A DNA stretch of 9,670 bases. Source: an uncultured Porphyromonadaceae bacterium. GTDB lineage: Bacteria > Bacteroidota > Bacteroidia > Bacteroidales > Muribaculaceae. Of the stretch, positions 7,242 to 9,670 are shown piece by piece. Location of the stretch: the NCBI GenBank assembly GCA_905193485.1, contig CAJJOX010000080.1:1-9670 (forward strand), in the 5' to 3' direction. How positions within the stretch are numbered: the first letter of the stretch is position 1; the number at the start of each line of letters is the position of its first letter. Position numbers and translations under genes: made by a program. The notes below the pieces were generated by a model. It was not told the origin of the DNA. It saw only the letters and a program-made list of their open reading frames with translations, and made no database searches.

Positions 7242-7697
7242 ATGGACAACCGTGATATCGATATAAAGTTGTTGCAGATAAGCGAAGTGAAACCATTCAC
7301 TCATGTCAACCGCTGGGAAATGATGCTTTTCCGCGGCGGCGATGTGGATGTCGAACTATCGACTGAGTTTCGTCGTAATGAGCCGAAGCATACCGTCACA
7401 TTGCGTCTGGGTGCACATTACAACACTCTGCGCTCTCAGATACGCCGTCGGTTGCTTGATTATGTCATAGATGCCGAATTCAGTGTCAGCGCTCTCGACG
7501 ACGTTGTCGATATGGCGGATCATGAGCTTCTCATCACACCCGAACTGTTGCGGATGATGCTCAGCATCACCATCGGCGCCATACGTGGCATGATCGCATT
7601 GCGCACATCCGGGTCGGCTCTCGCTCCCTATCCGCTGCCAATCTACAATCTCGACTCTCTTATCGGAAAGATCGAAGACAAGACTGTCGATATCTGA
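7242..7697 (+). CDS. SecB-like protein, possible export chaperone of the T9SS cluster
   Basis: From ATG 7242 this is a 151-residue, cysteine-free cytosolic-looking protein without signal peptide or membrane helix. An ATG at 7206 would overlap gldN by 23 bases and add 12 residues, so the later start is preferred. I see the layout of SecB. A first strand with ISEVKPF (13-19) is followed by strands DVDVELSTEF (34-43) and HTVTLRLGAHY (50-60), then a strand like SecB's CEVQQGGIFSI (LLDYVIDAEFSV, 71-82). A helix with ITIGAIRGMIALRTSGSALA (109-128) then leads into LPIYNLDSLI (132-141), matching the SecB segment ARECITSMVSRGTF...LAPVNFDALF. Known SecB keeps secretory preproteins unfolded for SecA. 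Whether this protein does so, or serves T9SS cargo, is inference from fold resemblance and from its place 13 bases after gldN. It could also be an unrelated alpha+beta protein. Confidence 0.6.
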   Translation: MDNRDIDIKLLQISEVKPFTHVNRWEMMLFRGGDVDVELSTEFRRNEPKHTVTLRLGAHYNTLRSQIRRRLLDYVIDAEFSVSALDDVVDMADHELLITPELLRMMLSITIGAIRGMIALRTSGSALAPYPLPIYNLDSLIGKIEDKTVDI

Positions 7698-7716
7698 TCG
7701 CTGCGGAGTCTGAAGC

Positions 7717-8619
7717 CTACCCGCCGTGCCTGGTATTCAGCCTTTGGCGCAGCAGATCCATGAAACGGTGGCTTTTGAGTCCCCAACGGGGAGCTATGAG
7801 AAGCGAGGAGGGGGATTGTGACACGAAACGTTCGACGATTATGTCCTGACGAAGGCGTTGCAGAATCCCGCAGCATAAATCGGCATAACTCTCGGCTGAG
7901 AAATTTTCCATTTCGATTTCGCCGCGTTCGGCCATCGAGGCCAGTCGTGTGCCGCGCACAATCTGAAGCTGATGGAATTTCAATGTGTCGACGGGAAGTC
8001 TGTTGACGCAATCGATGGTGTGCATCATGTCGGCACGTGTTTCACCCGGGAGGCCAAGGATAAGGTGAAGGCCGGTCGGAATGCCTGCGGCGTGGGTGCG
8101 CTGTACGGCTTCAACGGTGTCGGCCCAGCAATGGCAGCGGTTGACGAGCGCAAGTGTGGTGTCGTTGGCCGTTTCGGCTCCATATTCCATCATCACGAAA
8201 TGTGTGCGTGCGATGGCCTGCAATTCAATAAGCAGATCATCGGGCATGCAATCGGGTCTTGTGCCGATTATCACGCCTTTCACATCGGGCTGACTCAAGG
8301 CTTCATGAATGAGGCCGATGATTTTGTCTACCGGTCCGTTGGTGGATGTGAAGCTTTGGAAATAAGCGACATAGTGCATGTCGGCGTGCTTTCTTGAAAA
8401 GAATCGTTTCCCCTCTTCGATCTGCCGGGTGATGCTTCCGCCTTTCAGCGAGTAAGACGGGCTGAATGCCGCGTTGTTGCAATAGATGCAACCGCCCGAG
8501 CCTTTGGAACCGTCGCGGTTAGGACAAGTGAATCCGGCGTTGACGGTGATTTTCTGAATGTTGCCGGGCAGATAACGGGCAATAAACTGTGCAAACGAGC
8601 GGATCTCGGCGTGTGGCAT
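7717..8619 (-). CDS. Radical SAM protein of the TIGR01212 / YhcC family
   Basis: From ATG 8619 the 300-residue product matches the YhcC/YtqA type of radical SAM protein in length and motifs. It has a VNAGFTCPNRDGSKGSGGCIYCN block in which Cys32, Cys44 and Cys47 (CX11CX2C, the unusual spacing of this family) would bind the 4Fe-4S cluster. It also has GVIIGTRPDCMPDDLL, the MMEYGAET strand motif, GLHLILGLPGET and LKFHQLQIVRGT. These belong to the radical SAM barrel, and the C terminus fits the Radical_SAM_C domain shared with Elp3-like enzymes. The substrate is unknown; an RNA-related role is sometimes suspected from the Elp3 similarity. An upstream in-frame ATG at 8730 lies inside aroC and was rejected. 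The gene starts 14 bases after the aroC stop, so the two are probably co-transcribed. Its stop faces the SecB-like gene's stop across 19 bases. Confidence 0.9.
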   Translation of the reverse strand: MPHAEIRSFAQFIARYLPGNIQKITVNAGFTCPNRDGSKGSGGCIYCNNAAFSPSYSLKGGSITRQIEEGKRFFSRKHADMHYVAYFQSFTSTNGPVDKIIGLIHEALSQPDVKGVIIGTRPDCMPDDLLIELQAIARTHFVMMEYGAETANDTTLALVNRCHCWADTVEAVQRTHAAGIPTGLHLILGLPGETRADMMHTIDCVNRLPVDTLKFHQLQIVRGTRLASMAERGEIEMENFSAESYADLCCGILQRLRQDIIVERFVSQSPSSLLIAPRWGLKSHRFMDLLRQRLNTRHGG

Positions 8620-8633
8620 GGTGGGTGGCAGTG

Positions 8634-9670
8634 TCAGAACAATCGTGTGGCCTGTTGCCGGAGCATGCAGTCGAGAATTACCATGGCGGCCATCGCTTCG
8701 ACCACAGGCACGGCACGAGGTAGCACGCAAGGATCATGCCGCCCGCGAGCATGTAATGTCGTGGGCTGCCCGCTGTCGGTGACAGTGACTACATCGCGCA
8801 GCAGAGTGGCCACAGGCTTGAACGCCACGCGGAAATAGATGTCCTCGCCATTGGAGATGCCCCCTTGAATGCCGCCGGAATGATTTGTGAGGGTGTGTAT
8901 GCGGCCATCGGCGTCGGATATGAAACTGTCTGTCATCTCGCTGCCGAGCTTGCAGCATCCGTCGAATCCCATGCCATAGTCAAACCCTTTGGCGGCGTTG
9001 ATCGACATCATCGCCGCAGCAAGACTTGCGTGCAGTTTTCCGGCTACCGGATCGCCCAATCCGGCCCGGCATCCTTTGATGACACCTGTGACCACACCGC
9101 CGATGGTGTCGCCGGCAGCTTTCACACGCTTGATGCGCTCTTCCATCTGCCGCGCGATGTCGGGATCGGGACACCGCACGGAATTGGAGTCGATCATTGC
9201 GGGATCGATACGATTATACGATCCCGGCATGACGATGTCGCCGACTTGCGAGGTGTAGGCGAAGATGGTGATTCCTTTTGTTTCGAGCGCCTGTCGTGCA
9301 AGTTCGCCTCCCACGATGCGTGTCGCCGTTTCGCGAGCCGATGATCGTCCGCCACCCCTATAGTCGCGCAGACCGTATTTGGCGGTATAGGTGAAATCGG
9401 CATGCGACGGCCTGAATGTGTGCCGCATTTCGGCGTAGTCGTTTGAACGGTGGTCGGTATTGGCGATTGTGAATCCTATCGGTGTGCCAGTGGAGTATCC
9501 TTCAAACACGCCCGAAAGGAGTGTCACTTCGTCGGCTTCGTTGCGGGAGGTGACGATGTCCGATTGACCCGGGCGACGGCGTCGCATGGCATTGCGCAGG
9601 CGGTCGAGGTCAATTGCTATCCCGGCAGGCATCCCGTCGATCACACCGCCGCTGGCCGGCCCGCGGGGTT
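8634..9670 (-). CDS. aroC: Chorismate synthase (N terminus cut by window edge)
   Basis: Chorismate synthase converts EPSP to chorismate, the last step of the shikimate pathway, using reduced FMN. On the minus strand the frame is open to the edge and lacks roughly the first 15-20 residues. Family blocks follow in order: [45 protein letters not shown] (catalytic His at 9404-9402), [48 protein letters not shown] and [19 protein letters not shown]. The usual Ser-His-Gly motif at the very edge reads Pro-Arg-Gly (9668-9660), so the first catalytic His appears replaced; see the findings. The GTG at 9644 is not the start, since similarity runs beyond it. The stop is 14 bases from the radical SAM start. 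Apart from the edge residues the gene looks intact. Confidence 0.95.
   Translation of the reverse strand, partial: PRGPASGGVIDGMPAGIAIDLDRLRNAMRRRRPGQSDIVTSRNEADEVTLLSGVFEGYSTGTPIGFTIANTDHRSNDYAEMRHTFRPSHADFTYTAKYGLRDYRGGGRSSARETATRIVGGELARQALETKGITIFAYTSQVGDIVMPGSYNRIDPAMIDSNSVRCPDPDIARQMEERIKRVKAAGDTIGGVVTGVIKGCRAGLGDPVAGKLHASLAAAMMSINAAKGFDYGMGFDGCCKLGSEMTDSFISDADGRIHTLTNHSGGIQGGISNGEDIYFRVAFKPVATLLRDVVTVTDSGQPTTLHARGRHDPCVLPRAVPVVEAMAAMVILDCMLRQQATRLF

Noticed and set aside
7972..8397. 141-codon open frame on the plus strand opposite the radical SAM gene
   Set aside because: It mirrors conserved radical SAM codons and shows no protein features of its own.
8865..9344. 159-codon open frame on the plus strand opposite aroC
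   Set aside because: It is antisense to well-conserved AroC blocks and has no recognisable motif; long antisense frames are common in GC-rich genes.
9642..9644. GTG at 9644 as the start of chorismate synthase
   Set aside because: Similarity to the family continues upstream (PASGG before VIDGMPAG), so the gene is simply cut by the window edge.

Overview
The window looks like chromosomal DNA from a Bacteroidota member of the order Bacteroidales. The evidence is the gene content (a type IX secretion system, T9SS, core cluster), the A-rich translation starts without clear Shine-Dalgarno sequences, and promoter-like sequences close to the Bacteroides consensus (TTTG ... TAnnTTTG). The fairly GC-rich coding regions and the protein flavour would suit a gut family such as Muribaculaceae, but that placement is an inference.

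Layout. At the left edge (1-177, minus strand) is the N-terminal part of a conserved hypothetical protein with an NPENDLALA motif. A short divergent intergenic region (178-258) carries candidate promoters for both directions. A plus-strand run of seven tightly packed genes then fills 259-7697: porT-like, porP/sprF-like, gldK/porK, gldL/porL, gldM/porM, gldN/porN, and a 151-residue protein whose layout resembles the export chaperone SecB. After a 19-bp convergent gap, the minus strand carries a TIGR01212/YhcC-type radical SAM protein (8619-7717) and, upstream of it, chorismate synthase aroC (9670-8634), cut by the right edge.

How the genes work together. From established T9SS biology, GldL and GldM form the proton-driven inner-membrane motor. 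The GldM periplasmic shaft reaches the GldK (lipoprotein)/GldN ring under the outer membrane. PorP/SprF and PorT are outer-membrane proteins of the same pathway. The machine moves proteins with C-terminal sorting domains across the outer membrane after they cross the inner membrane by Sec. A SecB-like protein directly behind gldN, 13 bp away, is the most interesting element here: it suggests, without proving, a cytosolic chaperone coupled to synthesis or loading of T9SS components or cargo. The aroC-radical SAM pair is an unrelated housekeeping unit.

Points for a second look are the SecB-like gene, an apparent His-to-Arg change in the catalytic SHG motif of AroC at the very edge of the window, the strongly basic tail of GldN, the Gly-rich insertion in the PorP-like protein, and the overlapping divergent promoters.
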